Assembly: GCF_900101095.1 (NCBI RefSeq)
Contig: NZ_FNFM01000008.1
Coordinates: 1-64,000, forward strand
Reading direction: 5' to 3'
Length of the DNA stretch: 64,000 nt
Source of the DNA: Actinopolyspora mzabensis
Lineage (GTDB): Bacteria > Actinomycetota > Actinomycetes > Mycobacteriales > Pseudonocardiaceae
Every line of letters starts with the position of its first letter. Position 1 is the first letter of the stretch. Shown piece after piece: positions 35,332-45,615 of the stretch. The notes under the pieces are model-generated. The model was given only the letters and a program-made list of their open reading frames with translations. It did not search any database and was not told the origin of the DNA. The position numbers and the translations under genes were made by a program.

Positions 35332-36093
35332 ATGGTCCCGCACCGATCGAACAAACTCGGTACTCGCGTGCTGGCCGTTTCGACCACTCTGCTCGCGGGC
35401 GCGCTACTCGGAGGATGCGGACAGCAACCGGCGAGTACTAACGGGGTGGCGGACTCGGCGGGCAACGCGCTCGAGCAGCAGTCGAGTTCGGGTACCACGA
35501 CACCGACGAACGAGGCGACGGGCTCCGGGGGCGAGGGCTCGGAGAACGGCGAGGACTCGGGGAACCCGGCGGCTCCGGCGGATCACCGGGAAGCGAGCAC
35601 CTCGACCGGCACTGGAACGGGAGACGGGAACGCGGACAAGGCACGGGCCGAGGACACCTCCACGGAGCAGGGTTCCGGGACCTCGCGCTGCCACACTTCG
35701 ATGATGGCGGCCTCGTTGGAGGGCGGTCATCCGGGAGCGGGGCAGCGTTACGCGGAGCTGAAGCTGCGCAACACCACCGGTAGGACCTGCGTCGTGTACG
35801 GCTATCCCGGCCTGGAGTTCACCGGCTCCAACGGAGCGGCGCTGCCCACCGACGTGGAGTGGTCCGCGGCTCCAGAACCGTCGAACGTGCGGCTCGCGCC
35901 CGGCGAGACCACCTCGACGACGTTGCACTGGGGAGTCGTTCCCAGTGGCAGCGGCGCCGGGAGCGGCGATTGCGAGCCACTGCCCTCGGTGCTGCGGGTG
36001 ACGCCTCCCGACGAGACCGAGATGTTCCACTTGCGGTGGGACTACGGCCGCGTCTGCGGTAACGGGCACGTCAGCGCCACGGCGTTTCACTGA
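35332..36093 (+). CDS. DUF4232 lipoprotein
   Basis: Encodes 253 residues with GGGAGGTGA before the ATG. The lipobox LLGGC gives a lipid-modified cysteine near residue 28. A linker rich in Gly, Ser, Thr and Glu (about 30-110) precedes the DUF4232 domain (CHTSMMAASLEGGHPGAGQR, TGRTCVVYGYPGLEF, CEPLPSVLRVTPPD). This secreted domain is common in actinobacteria and of unknown function. The protein should sit on the outer face of the membrane. Confidence 0.85.
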   Translation: MVPHRSNKLGTRVLAVSTTLLAGALLGGCGQQPASTNGVADSAGNALEQQSSSGTTTPTNEATGSGGEGSENGEDSGNPAAPADHREASTSTGTGTGDGNADKARAEDTSTEQGSGTSRCHTSMMAASLEGGHPGAGQRYAELKLRNTTGRTCVVYGYPGLEFTGSNGAALPTDVEWSAAPEPSNVRLAPGETTSTTLHWGVVPSGSGAGSGDCEPLPSVLRVTPPDETEMFHLRWDYGRVCGNGHVSATAFH

Positions 36094-36135
36094 GTGGAGT
36101 TGGTTACTGCCGGAACGTGTGCTGGGGTTGATCGT

Positions 36136-36939
36136 ATGATCGAGTCGAAGCGGTGGGCACTCTCGGGCAACGAGGGCCGGTTGGCCGTGCACAGCTGGGT
36201 GGGCAACAAACCGGGTTGGATAGCGCTGTTCTCGCACGCCTATGCCGAGCACGCCGGACGTTACCGCCGGCTGGCCGAGAAGTTGGCCGCTTCGCGGGCC
36301 GTGGTGTGTGCCGCCGACATGGCCGGTCACGGCGATTCGGAGGGCGCGGCCGGGGTGGTGGAGGACGTGGAACGCCTCGTGGCCGATCTGGAGACGCTCC
36401 GGCTCCGAGCGACCGAGTGGTACCCGGGACTGCCCGTGGTCTCCATCGGGCACGGGCTCGGGGGAACGGTCGCGGTGCGGCACGCCCAGTCGTACCAGCA
36501 GCACTTGGTGGCGCTGGTGCTGTCGGCCCCGATCCTGGGGACCTACAACGCGCTGGACCTGCTGGCGGACGAGCACATCCCGCGTACCCCGATCGATCCG
36601 GCGAGCCTGTCGCGGGACCCGGAGGTCGGCCGGGAATACCTCGCGGATCCGCTGGTCTACCATGGCCCGTTTCCGCGGCACACGCTGACGGCCGTGGCGA
36701 AGATACTGCGAACGATTCGGAGCGGCCCCAGCCTGGCCGTGCCAACGCTGTGGCTGCACGGCGAGGAGGACGAGCTGGTTCCGGAGGCCGACAGCCGGGA
36801 GGGCATGGAACAGCTACGCGGCCCGGAGTTCCACGAACACGGTTACGCGGGTGCCCGGCACGATCTGTTCCACGAGACCAACACCGAGGAAGTACTACAC
36901 GATGTGGTGACCTTCATCGGAAGAGAGCTAAATACCTGA
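36136..36939 (+). CDS. monoglyceride-lipase-like alpha/beta hydrolase, nucleophile Ser replaced by Gly
   Basis: Encodes 267 residues. The fold markers are present: FSHAYAEHAGRYRRLAEKL at the oxyanion region, Asp in LHGEEDELVP and His in GARHDLFHE. The nucleophile elbow, however, reads SIGHGLGG, with glycine at residue 107 where serine is expected (GHSMGG in monoglyceride lipases). The codon is an unambiguous GGG. The protein may be inactive as a hydrolase or use other chemistry. A GTG 42 bp upstream is an alternative start. Confidence 0.8.
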   Translation: MIESKRWALSGNEGRLAVHSWVGNKPGWIALFSHAYAEHAGRYRRLAEKLAASRAVVCAADMAGHGDSEGAAGVVEDVERLVADLETLRLRATEWYPGLPVVSIGHGLGGTVAVRHAQSYQQHLVALVLSAPILGTYNALDLLADEHIPRTPIDPASLSRDPEVGREYLADPLVYHGPFPRHTLTAVAKILRTIRSGPSLAVPTLWLHGEEDELVPEADSREGMEQLRGPEFHEHGYAGARHDLFHETNTEEVLHDVVTFIGRELNT

Positions 36940-37105
36940 TTCCACCGCACGGGTGGATCTTCTGCCGAATAGTCACTCGGAAGCGTGAAGGACGCCCTCG
37001 AACGGGTTGCGGGTGGGGTCCGGACCAGGCAGCGTGAGTTTTCGGAGCGCATCGCCGCTTTCGAACCACGACTCGGTACCCGACCGCACGATCGAGGCGG
37101 AGTCA

Positions 37106-37639
37106 ATGAACGACGTGCCAGCCGCGCAGGATCTGATCGGAAACGAAGTCTACGACCGGGACGGATCGCGTATCGGACGTGTAGGCAACATCTACGTGGA
37201 CGACGCGACGCACCGGCCGGAATGGATCACGGTGCGTTCCGGACCACTGGGAGTACGGGAAAGCTTCGTACCGCTCGGTGATGCCGCCGCCGAGCGGGGA
37301 TCGCTCAACGTCGATGTCTCCCGGGAGCAGGTGCGTACGGCTCCGCACGTGGAGGCGGAACACGGCCACCTGTCGGACGAGGACGGCAGACGGCTTCGCG
37401 AGCACTACGAACTCACCGGGGCGAGCGTTCCGGAACCACGTGGTTCCTCGGCACACCCCACGGCCGCACCGACACCGGAGCAACGCGAGCCCCACTCCGG
37501 CCCCCGCGCGGTACCGGCCGAGGCGATGACCACCTCGGACTTCGGCAGACACCACCGCCCGGACTCGGAACCACGACCGGGACATCTGATTCCCCGTCCC
37601 GAGGACGGCACGGGCGGCAAGCACCGCAAGGCCGATTGA
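37106..37639 (+). CDS. PRC-barrel domain protein
   Basis: Encodes 177 residues from the ATG at 37106, with GGCGGAG upstream. Residues 8-75 form a PRC-barrel (DLIGNEVYDRDGSRIGRVGN, WITVRSGPLG, FVPL). The rest is polar and probably disordered, with Pro, His and charged residues (PRPEDGTGGKHRKAD at the end). PRC-barrel proteins in actinobacteria are linked to stress response or RNA processing, but no role can be assigned here. Confidence 0.8.
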   Translation: MNDVPAAQDLIGNEVYDRDGSRIGRVGNIYVDDATHRPEWITVRSGPLGVRESFVPLGDAAAERGSLNVDVSREQVRTAPHVEAEHGHLSDEDGRRLREHYELTGASVPEPRGSSAHPTAAPTPEQREPHSGPRAVPAEAMTTSDFGRHHRPDSEPRPGHLIPRPEDGTGGKHRKAD

Positions 37640-37716
37640 ACCGGTCCTTCCGGCCGATTCACCGGTGCCGCCCAGCCCATCGGACGATCGACAGCCCCGT
37701 GGTGGGAAGCGGGACA

Positions 37717-38190
37717 ATGTCGGGCGTGACCGCTTATGAGTCCGGCATGGAACTGCTGATCACCGTGGTGGTGGCCGCCGAGGACGAGACGACGGCTCGT
37801 GATGCCTGCGCCGGCGTGGTCGAGCTCCTCGACGGCCACGTGGTCCGAACGACCGACTGCTCCGACGAGGAGCCGGGCTGCCGTTCGGTGACGATCAGCC
37901 GGAGAACGGCCGATCCGAGTACTGGTAACCCCGCGGCGACCCTGGCACGGGCGGTGCGGAGCACGCTGCACACGCTCGGCAGTGGATTCACCGGTAGTCG
38001 GGTCTCCTGCGAACCGCCGAGCGCGTGGACGGTCGTGGACGCTCCGGAACTGGTCGGCGAACTGGTACCCGGGGGTGAACGCCTGCTGCTGGAGGCCTGG
38101 CAGCTCGATTCCACTGCCCCGAACGCCGGCACCGGCGCACCGGACACCGCCGACCGGACCCTGCGCCAGGGCAACAGGCGCTCAGGGTGA
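37717..38190 (+). CDS. hypothetical protein
   Basis: Encodes 157 residues from an ATG; a second ATG at 37747 (MELLITVVVAAED) is a good alternative. The N-terminal 75 residues read as a small alpha/beta domain (LLITVVVAAEDETTARDACA, GCRSVTISRRT). The C-terminus is Pro/Gly/Thr-rich. No family is recognised. The stop codon sits inside the first copy of a 16-bp tandem duplication. Confidence 0.55.
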   Translation: MSGVTAYESGMELLITVVVAAEDETTARDACAGVVELLDGHVVRTTDCSDEEPGCRSVTISRRTADPSTGNPAATLARAVRSTLHTLGSGFTGSRVSCEPPSAWTVVDAPELVGELVPGGERLLLEAWQLDSTAPNAGTGAPDTADRTLRQGNRRSG

Positions 38191-38206
38191 CAGGCGCTCA
38201 GGGTGA
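38175..38206 (+). repeat. 16-bp tandem duplication across a stop codon
   Basis: CAGGCGCTCAGGGTGA occurs twice in a row (38175-38190 and 38191-38206). The first copy ends with the gene's TGA. Confidence 0.9.
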
Positions 38207-38428
38207 TTCCGAACATCGGCCCGGTACGGCTCGTCGAAACCGGTACTGCCGGGGAATCGCGGTCCACTTCGCGCGGCTGGCACACCCGGACACGCCGATG
38301 GCCACCTGCGGACGGCCGGGCGCGCACGGAGCGCTAACTTGGTGATCGACATCGGTGCTCGGGCAGGACGACCGAACGGTCGGCAAGAGGCATCCGACAA
38401 CGACCATCCCGGAGGGGGCTCGAAACAG

Positions 38429-38689
38429 ATGGCAGGTGTGGAAGAGGTTCGTGCGGGGATCGCACTCGCCAACCAGAAGGCATCGGAAAGCGTGGCCGCG
38501 TTACAACAGGCCACCCTCTCGCTGGAGGAGGCACAGCAGGCGCTGGCGACGGCGACGCAGGGCAGTGGGCAGGAGGAGATCCAGCACGCCTACGGAATGC
38601 TGGCCGAGGCGGCGCAGAGCCTCAACGGTATCCAGGGCACCATCAACGCCAGCATCACCTCGGCCGAGAGCTACGCGGGACGGCTCTGA
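38429..38689 (+). CDS. small helical protein upstream of FtsK-like ATPase (1)
   Basis: Encodes 86 residues with GGAGGGGG before the ATG. It is almost entirely alpha-helical by composition, with heptad-like stretches (VRAGIALANQKASESVAALQ and LAEAAQSLNGIQGTINASIT) and no cysteine, membrane segment or signal peptide. Size and a two-helix layout recall WXG100 proteins, but there is no WxG turn. It is followed 4 bp later by a second small helical gene and then the ATPase gene. Function unknown. Confidence 0.65.
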   Translation: MAGVEEVRAGIALANQKASESVAALQQATLSLEEAQQALATATQGSGQEEIQHAYGMLAEAAQSLNGIQGTINASITSAESYAGRL

Positions 38690-38693
38690 CACC

Positions 38694-38945
38694 GTGTCGG
38701 CACTCGAAGAGCTCCAGCAGGCACTGCGGACGGTGTCGGATCACCTCGAACAGGCCCAGCGACAGCTGGTGACCTCGCGTACCGCGCTGCACCAGGCGGA
38801 ATCGGCGCTGCGACGGCTGGATCCGGACAACCCGGAAACCGTGGTGCCGCAGGGGATGCACCGCGCCGACGATCAGATCGAACGCACCCTGTCCACGGTG
38901 GAGCAGGTGAACGAAACCGTTCGCCGGTTCGGCACCGGCTTGTAG
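38694..38945 (+). CDS. small helical protein upstream of FtsK-like ATPase (2)
   Basis: Encodes 83 residues from a GTG four bases after the previous stop. It is helical and coiled-coil-like (LEELQQALRTVSDHLEQAQR, QIERTLSTVEQVNETVRRF) with a central break at DPDNPETVVP, giving a helix-turn-helix hairpin. It resembles its upstream neighbour in size and character, suggesting that the two pair with each other. No family is recognised. Confidence 0.6.
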   Translation: MSALEELQQALRTVSDHLEQAQRQLVTSRTALHQAESALRRLDPDNPETVVPQGMHRADDQIERTLSTVEQVNETVRRFGTGL

Positions 38946-39236
38946 CGCACCTCGTGCTGCGGCGTGTCCGCGTGCGTCGAACGACGACCGCGGACTCGCC
39001 GGGTTCGGGAGTCCGGTACCGCTCCCGATTCCGAGAGCACTTGCGATGCGGAGCGAGCGTTCCGCCGAGGACGAACGAACGTCCCGAGTGGAACTTCCCG
39101 AACGAGAGGTGGCTCGTGCCCCGTAGCGAGCTGGCCTCACCCGACATACCTACGAGGAACAGGTCACACTGCCGAACGAACAGTGTGATCGGTGGTACTT
39201 TGCTTACGGTCAGTGATGCGAGTACCGAGGTGGAGT

Positions 39237-42158
39237 GTGCGTAAACGCAACGAACGGCGCAACGCCATTCAGGCAGCCTTCGATCGACTGAGCGCCACCG
39301 CCGCCACGGCTCGCGGAGCGGCTGCCAACGAACTCACGCGTGTCAGGGCGGAAAGCGCCAAACGGGAACACGCGCTGCGCATCGCGCGGCACGGGGTTTC
39401 GGCCGCCGCGCGCGATCCGGAGGAGCTGGCGGGTTCGGAGCAGCCCGAGTTCCGCCGGGCGCTGGAAGAAGCGGTCGAGGAACGCACCGAGGTGTTCTCC
39501 GAGTGGACCGCGCGCGGGCCGGCACAGCTCGGCGAGCTGGTCACCGAGGCAGCCCCCGGCACCGCCTCGGCACCGTGGCGGGAATGGCTCGGCAGCATCG
39601 GCACGGCTGATGCCCGAATTCCCGCCCCCACGCTGTGGCGCTTCGGCACCGCCCATGCCCCGGACGCCCCGGAAGCCGCCGAGTTCCCGGCCGCTGTGCC
39701 GCTGCTCGACGAGTCGCACCTGCGGATCACCTGCCGCTCCGGAACGCTGGAAAGCGCCATCAGGGACACCGCGGAGTCGCTGGTGCAGAACCTGCTGCTG
39801 CGCATGCTGTCCTACTACGAACCCGGCCTGGTCCGGGTGCACGTCTGGGACACCGCACGGCTGACGGGCACGTTGCCCGGGCTGTTCCCGCTGACCCGCT
39901 CCGGCCTGCTCACCGCGCACGACCCGACCAGACTGGACGACCTGCTGGAGGAACTGGCCGAGCAGATCCGCCGGATCCACACCACGGCGCTGCTCGGTGG
40001 GCACACCTCGCTGAAGTCACTGGCCGCCGAGACGGGGCATCGCGGTGAGCCCTGGCGGGTGGCGGTGCTCTTCGGGGACGGCGAACCACTCAAGGAGGAG
40101 CAGCAACAGCAGCTGCAGCGTGTGGCACGCAACGGGCTCGCCTGCGGGATTCAGCTGATCGTGGTGGATCTGCCGATGACGGTCAACAACGCGCTGGAAT
40201 CGGTGACGCTACTCGCCCCCGATCTGGCGCGCAGCAGCATGACCGGGCCGCACCTGGCGATCCGCCCGGACGAGGTGCCGCCCCGGGAACGCGTGAGCAG
40301 GGCCTGTTCCGCGATCTCGGAGACGTTCCAGTCCAGACGCGCCCGGGTGCGCACCTTCGACGACCTGCTCCCCGAACAGCTGTGGACGCAGGACTCCACC
40401 ACCGGCCTGTCGGCCCCGGTGGGATTCTTCGAGGGTGAACCGGTGCGGATCTCACTCGGCGACACCAGCCCGCACACGCTGATCGGTGGGCCGAGCGGGT
40501 CGGGGAAGACGAACTTCCTGTACGGCGTGCTCGGCAGTCTGGCCGCGCGGTACAGCCCGGACGAGCTGGAGATGTACCTGCTCGACTTCAAGGAAGGCGT
40601 GTCGTTCGCGCAGTTCACTCCCGGGAACCGGGACCCGAGTTGGCTGCCGCACGCCCGGCTGGTGGGGGTCAACGTCAACACCGACCGCGAGTTCGGCTTG
40701 GCGCTGCTGCGTTTCCTCGCCACCGAGATGCGCAGGCGGGCCGACGCCGCCAAGGAGCAGGAAGTCACCAAGCTGGAGGAGCTGCGGCAGCGGGACCCGA
40801 AGGGAAGATGGCCACGCATAGTGGCGGTGATCGACGAGTTCCAGTACCTGTTCGCCGAACGCGACGCGGTCTCCAGCCAGGCCGCCACGCTGTTGGAGGA
40901 CGTCGCGCGCCGCGGGCGCTCCCAAGGTATTCACCTGGTGCTGGCCAGTCAGGACGTTTCCGGTATCGAGGCGTTCTGGGGAAAGCCCGCCATTTTCGAG
41001 CAGTTCATCCTCCGGGTGGCGCTGCCGAAGGCACGCCGGGTGCTGGTGGACAACAACACCACCGCCCTGGAGCTGCCCCGCTGGCACGCGGTGGTCAACC
41101 ACGAGTCCGGTGTGAAGCACGGCAACGAGGTCGTTCGGGTGCCGGACGCGACCGCTTCGGAAACGTTCGACTCGCTGCAGCACCGGCTCTGGGAACGGCA
41201 CCTCTGGGAGACCGGCAGGCGCAACGCCCTCCCGCCCCGGCTGTTCGACGGTTCGCACCTGCCCGGCCTGCTCGGCACATCGGACTTCGAGGAACTGCGG
41301 CCGGTTGCGACCCGCCGCCCGAGGTTGCTGCTGGGGCAGGTGATCGATGTGCGGGGCACGGCCGCGGCGTTGTCGTTCGAGCGCTCTCCCGGCAGGAACC
41401 TGGCCGTGCTGGGCTCGGCCCACGCGGACGCCACGGCGGTGCTGGGGACGAGCGCGCTCTCCCTCGGTCGGCAGTTCTCCCCCGGCAGGGCGGAGTTCAC
41501 GATCGCGACGCTGACCGAGGACACCTCCGAGGACGCCTGGGCCGTCGCGAGCACCCTGCGGGGTGCCGGACACACGGTCACTTTCATCGGTCCCGGCGAA
41601 CTCGGCGAGGCGCTGCGAGGACTGTCCGATCTGGTCGACGAACGCAGCGGGTCCGGCGGGGCGAGCTCGGACACCGTGCCGCACTACCTGCTGTGCTACG
41701 CGGTGGACGCCGCGCAGTCGATGCTGGAGCGCAAGGACCCGGAGACCAGGGTCAGCGGACTGGACCAGCTGCGCAAAACGCTCAAGCAGGGACCGGAGTG
41801 CGGGGTACACACCATCGGCTGGTGGCGCAGCGCCCAACGGCTGCGCAACACGTTGGGAATGGGGCCCACCGACGACGTGGGGGCCTGGGTGGCGTTCGAC
41901 GTGCAGGGCCAGGAGCTCGCGCCGCTGGCGGCCGGGCAGCTGATCACGTGGTCACCCCGGGTACACCGGGGCCTGTTCTTCGACCGTTCGGTGCATTCGC
42001 ATCCCGAGGTGGTCCTGCCGTTCGACCTCTCCGAAGCGGTGGAGGGAGCCGCCGACGCCCCGGAGGAGATCACGGCGGAGCCGAACAACCTTCCCAGGCC
42101 GCGGGGGCCGGAGTCGGTTTCGTCCAACATCTCCGGAGAAGAGACGACCGATGACTGA
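39237..42158 (+). CDS. soluble FtsK/SpoIIIE-type tandem ATPase
   Basis: Encodes 973 residues from a GTG with AGGTGGAG just upstream; ATG 39216 and GTG 39192 are in frame but lack a site. The N-terminal 90 residues are coiled-coil. The first FtsK-type ATPase domain has Walker A GGPSGSGKTN (about 416-426) and Walker B IVAVIDEFQYLF (about 528), with SRRARVRTFDDLLP before it. A second, degenerate ATPase-like domain follows (NLAVLGSAHADATAV, about 721), without a proper GKT. There are no membrane helices, unlike FtsK or EccC. The two preceding small helical genes and the overlapping coiled-coil gene suggest a four-part complex. Confidence 0.8.
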   Translation: MRKRNERRNAIQAAFDRLSATAATARGAAANELTRVRAESAKREHALRIARHGVSAAARDPEELAGSEQPEFRRALEEAVEERTEVFSEWTARGPAQLGELVTEAAPGTASAPWREWLGSIGTADARIPAPTLWRFGTAHAPDAPEAAEFPAAVPLLDESHLRITCRSGTLESAIRDTAESLVQNLLLRMLSYYEPGLVRVHVWDTARLTGTLPGLFPLTRSGLLTAHDPTRLDDLLEELAEQIRRIHTTALLGGHTSLKSLAAETGHRGEPWRVAVLFGDGEPLKEEQQQQLQRVARNGLACGIQLIVVDLPMTVNNALESVTLLAPDLARSSMTGPHLAIRPDEVPPRERVSRACSAISETFQSRRARVRTFDDLLPEQLWTQDSTTGLSAPVGFFEGEPVRISLGDTSPHTLIGGPSGSGKTNFLYGVLGSLAARYSPDELEMYLLDFKEGVSFAQFTPGNRDPSWLPHARLVGVNVNTDREFGLALLRFLATEMRRRADAAKEQEVTKLEELRQRDPKGRWPRIVAVIDEFQYLFAERDAVSSQAATLLEDVARRGRSQGIHLVLASQDVSGIEAFWGKPAIFEQFILRVALPKARRVLVDNNTTALELPRWHAVVNHESGVKHGNEVVRVPDATASETFDSLQHRLWERHLWETGRRNALPPRLFDGSHLPGLLGTSDFEELRPVATRRPRLLLGQVIDVRGTAAALSFERSPGRNLAVLGSAHADATAVLGTSALSLGRQFSPGRAEFTIATLTEDTSEDAWAVASTLRGAGHTVTFIGPGELGEALRGLSDLVDERSGSGGASSDTVPHYLLCYAVDAAQSMLERKDPETRVSGLDQLRKTLKQGPECGVHTIGWWRSAQRLRNTLGMGPTDDVGAWVAFDVQGQELAPLAAGQLITWSPRVHRGLFFDRSVHSHPEVVLPFDLSEAVEGAADAPEEITAEPNNLPRPRGPESVSSNISGEETTDD

Positions 42159-42588
42159 GACGGCAGGCGATTCCGGGGGCCCCGAGACGCGGCACGGAAC
42201 GGATACCGAGCGCTACAAGGAGATCGTCGCGCTGGCCACCGGCTCGGCGGAGCGGCTGCAAGAGCTCGAACGCGATCGTGTCGAACGGTTGGAGCGGGAA
42301 CTGGCCGGGGAGCGCGACCTCGTCGAGCAGGCCGAGCAGCAGCAGGAGGAGGTCGAGGAAGGGGTCCGGCTGCGGTGGAACGCCGCCATGGAGGCGCTGT
42401 GGGAGGAACGCTGGCTGCGGGTGACGCAGCTGCCCGCACCGGACACCACGGCCGAGCCCGCCGGTGCGGAGGACGCGATCAGGTCCGTGCAGCGGGCCTA
42501 CCTGGACCTCTACGAGGAGCTGGAGCAGGGGCGCTGGTCCGCGCCGAACTGGATCCCCACCGGCTGGATAAGTCGCCGGGAGAGGTAG
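42151..42588 (+). CDS. coiled-coil protein coupled to FtsK-like ATPase
   Basis: Encodes 145 residues; its ATG overlaps the end of the ATPase gene. Residues 20-75 form a strongly charged coiled coil (LQELERDRVERLERELAG, VEQAEQQQEEVEEGV). Two Trp-rich segments follow (MEALWEERWLRVTQLP and GRWSAPNWIPTGWISRRE). It is probably a structural partner or regulator of the ATPase. No homologous family is recognised. Confidence 0.6.
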   Translation: MTETAGDSGGPETRHGTDTERYKEIVALATGSAERLQELERDRVERLERELAGERDLVEQAEQQQEEVEEGVRLRWNAAMEALWEERWLRVTQLPAPDTTAEPAGAEDAIRSVQRAYLDLYEELEQGRWSAPNWIPTGWISRRER

Positions 42589-42666
42589 GGCCGATCCGGT
42601 CTCGGGGAGCGCGCGGCACACGGTCGCGCTCCCCTGTTTCGCCCGACTCGCGCGCGTGGCCTCTGT

Positions 42667-43104
42667 TCAGGTGCACTCCTCTGCTGCCGGGGTGATCGCG
42701 TCGCGGTCGAACCACACCAGTCGCGACCGGATGCGGGTACCGAAACGAAAGTTGGGCAACGCCGCTTCCGGGCTTCGCAGGCTCATCCGCATGTCCCCCT
42801 CGACGGTCACTATCTCGGCTCTTTCGTCGAAGGCCATTCCCCAAGCCGCCACCCGGCCGTCGACCCGCTCGCCGTATTCCTGCACGATCACGAACACGTG
42901 AGGAGCGTGATCCGCGACGATGCCTCGCAGCAGCTCGGCGAATCGTGGCTCGTCACAGAGCGGCGGCACCTCCGACGGATCGGGAATCAGCGAGTCCAGC
43001 CAGTCGGCCTGCTCCTGCCGCCGCGACCTCCCGTCTTCGGTGGCCCCCTGCTGCGCGTGGTTCCGGGTTCCGCTCGCTTCGATCGACTGGTGGTTCATGG
43101 TCAT
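42667..43104 (-). CDS. hypothetical protein divergent from second XRE gene
   Basis: Encodes 145 residues from the ATG at 43104, with AAAGGTCGG upstream. The N-terminal third is polar and basic. The rest reads as an alpha/beta domain (FAELLRGIVADHAPHVFVIV, VDGRVAAWGMAFDERAEIVT, TRIRSRLVWFDRDAITPA). No family is recognised. It shares its upstream gap with the XRE-DUF397 locus and may answer to the same operator. Confidence 0.55.
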   Translation of the reverse strand: MTMNHQSIEASGTRNHAQQGATEDGRSRRQEQADWLDSLIPDPSEVPPLCDEPRFAELLRGIVADHAPHVFVIVQEYGERVDGRVAAWGMAFDERAEIVTVEGDMRMSLRSPEAALPNFRFGTRIRSRLVWFDRDAITPAAEECT

Positions 43105-43255
43105 CCGACCTTTCGATATCGCTTCGGGATCGACGGAGTTCCGACTGCCGATCAAAGGCACTCGCCTCACTGGAGTCGGCTGGCTGGGCAACTTCGGTTG
43201 GATGCGATTCGTGCTCTAACGTTCACCCTCAGCTACTGTAGCCATGTCAAAAATA

Positions 43256-43278
43256 ATGCCGTGCATTATGCACAGCAT
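43256..43278. promoter_or_regulatory. GTGCAT/ATGCAC operator of second XRE locus
   Basis: GTGCATTATGCAC (43261-43273) is a perfect inverted repeat around one base. It extends outward to 11-bp arms with one mismatch (ATGCCGTGCAT and ATGCACAGCAT). It lies about 60 bp before the XRE start and shares its core with the operator at 554-608. Confidence 0.7.
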
Positions 43279-43335
43279 GGAATGCATCAGATGGGTGAAA
43301 GTACGAACTGGTCACCGACCTCGAAAGGAGCCAAC

Positions 43336-44175
43336 GTGCGGCCAACGGTTCGCAGTCGCCGACTCGGCAGCCGACTGAAGAGCTACCGGACCTCGAACGG
43401 CCTGTCGGGTACCGAGTTGGCTGATCGCGTCGGTATCCACCAGGCCACGTGGTCGAAGATCGAGGCGGGCAAGGCGAAACTGTCTCCACCCGTACTAGCG
43501 GCGACCGCCGAGGCATTGCACATCCCCGAAGAGTTCGTGGCCCAGTTGGACACACTTCGCAGAAAAGCCGAAGAACCGGGCTGGTGGCAGGACTACGGAG
43601 ATATCCTCTCCGAAGCCGTGCAACTACTCATCGAACTGGAAGCCGACGCATCCTGGATAAGGACCTACGAAGGCGACCTCGTGCCGGGTCTGCTGCAGAC
43701 CCGCGAATACGCCGAACGAGTGATCACAGCGGTGTCGCCGCACATCCGGGTAGCCGACATCGATCGTTACCTGGAGCTAAGGATGCGACGCCAACGACGT
43801 CTTTCCGATGGGGTGCGTCTTACGGCGGTCGTCGGGGAAGCCGCGATTCGCCAACGTATCGGCGGCCGAGCAGTCATGCGGGAGCAGCTCCGCCACCTCG
43901 AAAAAATGGTCGAAACCCACGATGTCACCATCCAGATCGTTCCGTTCACCGCGGACGCACACGCTGCCCTCGGTGAATCGTTCGCGATCATTCAGTGGCC
44001 AGACGAGACCACTCCCGAGGCCGTTTATGCTGATGGCGTGACTTCCTGGACCGTACACGAGCGCGACGGCGTGATACGTAGCTATGTCCACGCCCTGTCT
44101 TCGGTGCAGAGTCAGGCTCTTTCACCTCGCGAATCACTGGATCTCGTCCACAGCGTATTCGAGGAGCTGTCTTGA
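43336..44175 (+). CDS. XRE-family regulator with DUF5753 (Scr1-like) domain, second copy
   Basis: Encodes 279 residues from the GTG at 43336, which has AAAGGAG 6 nt upstream; an ATG at 43291 is less supported. The helix-turn-helix (LGSRLKSYRTSNGLSGTELA, HQATWSKIEAGKAKLS) is followed by a DUF5753 region with LVPGLLQTREYAE. It has almost the same length and layout as the regulator at 668 but clearly different sequence. Its stop overlaps the TTG start of the DUF397 gene (TTGA). It probably binds the palindrome upstream of its own gene. Confidence 0.9.
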   Translation: MRPTVRSRRLGSRLKSYRTSNGLSGTELADRVGIHQATWSKIEAGKAKLSPPVLAATAEALHIPEEFVAQLDTLRRKAEEPGWWQDYGDILSEAVQLLIELEADASWIRTYEGDLVPGLLQTREYAERVITAVSPHIRVADIDRYLELRMRRQRRLSDGVRLTAVVGEAAIRQRIGGRAVMREQLRHLEKMVETHDVTIQIVPFTADAHAALGESFAIIQWPDETTPEAVYADGVTSWTVHERDGVIRSYVHALSSVQSQALSPRESLDLVHSVFEELS

Positions 44176-44387
44176 GCAATGCCCCGCGAACCGGATTACC
44201 GGGTCGGCAATGGCGAAAAAGCAGCTACAGCACCGGAACCGGCAACTGCCTGGAGATCGCGTCCTCGCCCGAGGGCTTCCGACTGGTGCGAGACACCAAG
44301 GACAGGGAGCGTGGCCCCCTCGCGCTGGATACCGGAAGCTGGCGGGCTTTCATCGACACCGTGAGAACCGGGCGCTTGGACCGCTGA
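44172..44387 (+). CDS. DUF397 domain protein, second copy
   Basis: Encodes 71 residues from a TTG overlapping the regulator's stop. The family pattern is complete: WRKSSYSTGTGNCLEIA, VRDTKDRE and SWRAFIDTVRTGRL. It is the small partner of the XRE/DUF5753 regulator, possibly with a toxin-like or anti-regulator role. It lacks the TTA codon seen in the first DUF397 gene. Confidence 0.9.
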   Translation: MSNAPRTGLPGRQWRKSSYSTGTGNCLEIASSPEGFRLVRDTKDRERGPLALDTGSWRAFIDTVRTGRLDR

Positions 44388-44561
44388 TCCCGAGCGGAGA
44401 CCACTACCTCCGCTGACGACACCTAGAGCACCCAACAAGCGACTGATCCGCCTCAGACCGACCGGTCGGTACGATCGGGTCGAGCCCGTTTGCCACATGG
44501 CGACACGCCGGCAGTACGGGTAAAATTACGGTACTAAGCAGTTCCGCATATGGAGGTTCTC

Positions 44562-45578
<1,017 letters not shown>

Positions 45579-45615
45579 TCGGACCTCTCCGGTCGGACCG
45601 TCGGCGTGCTCGCTC

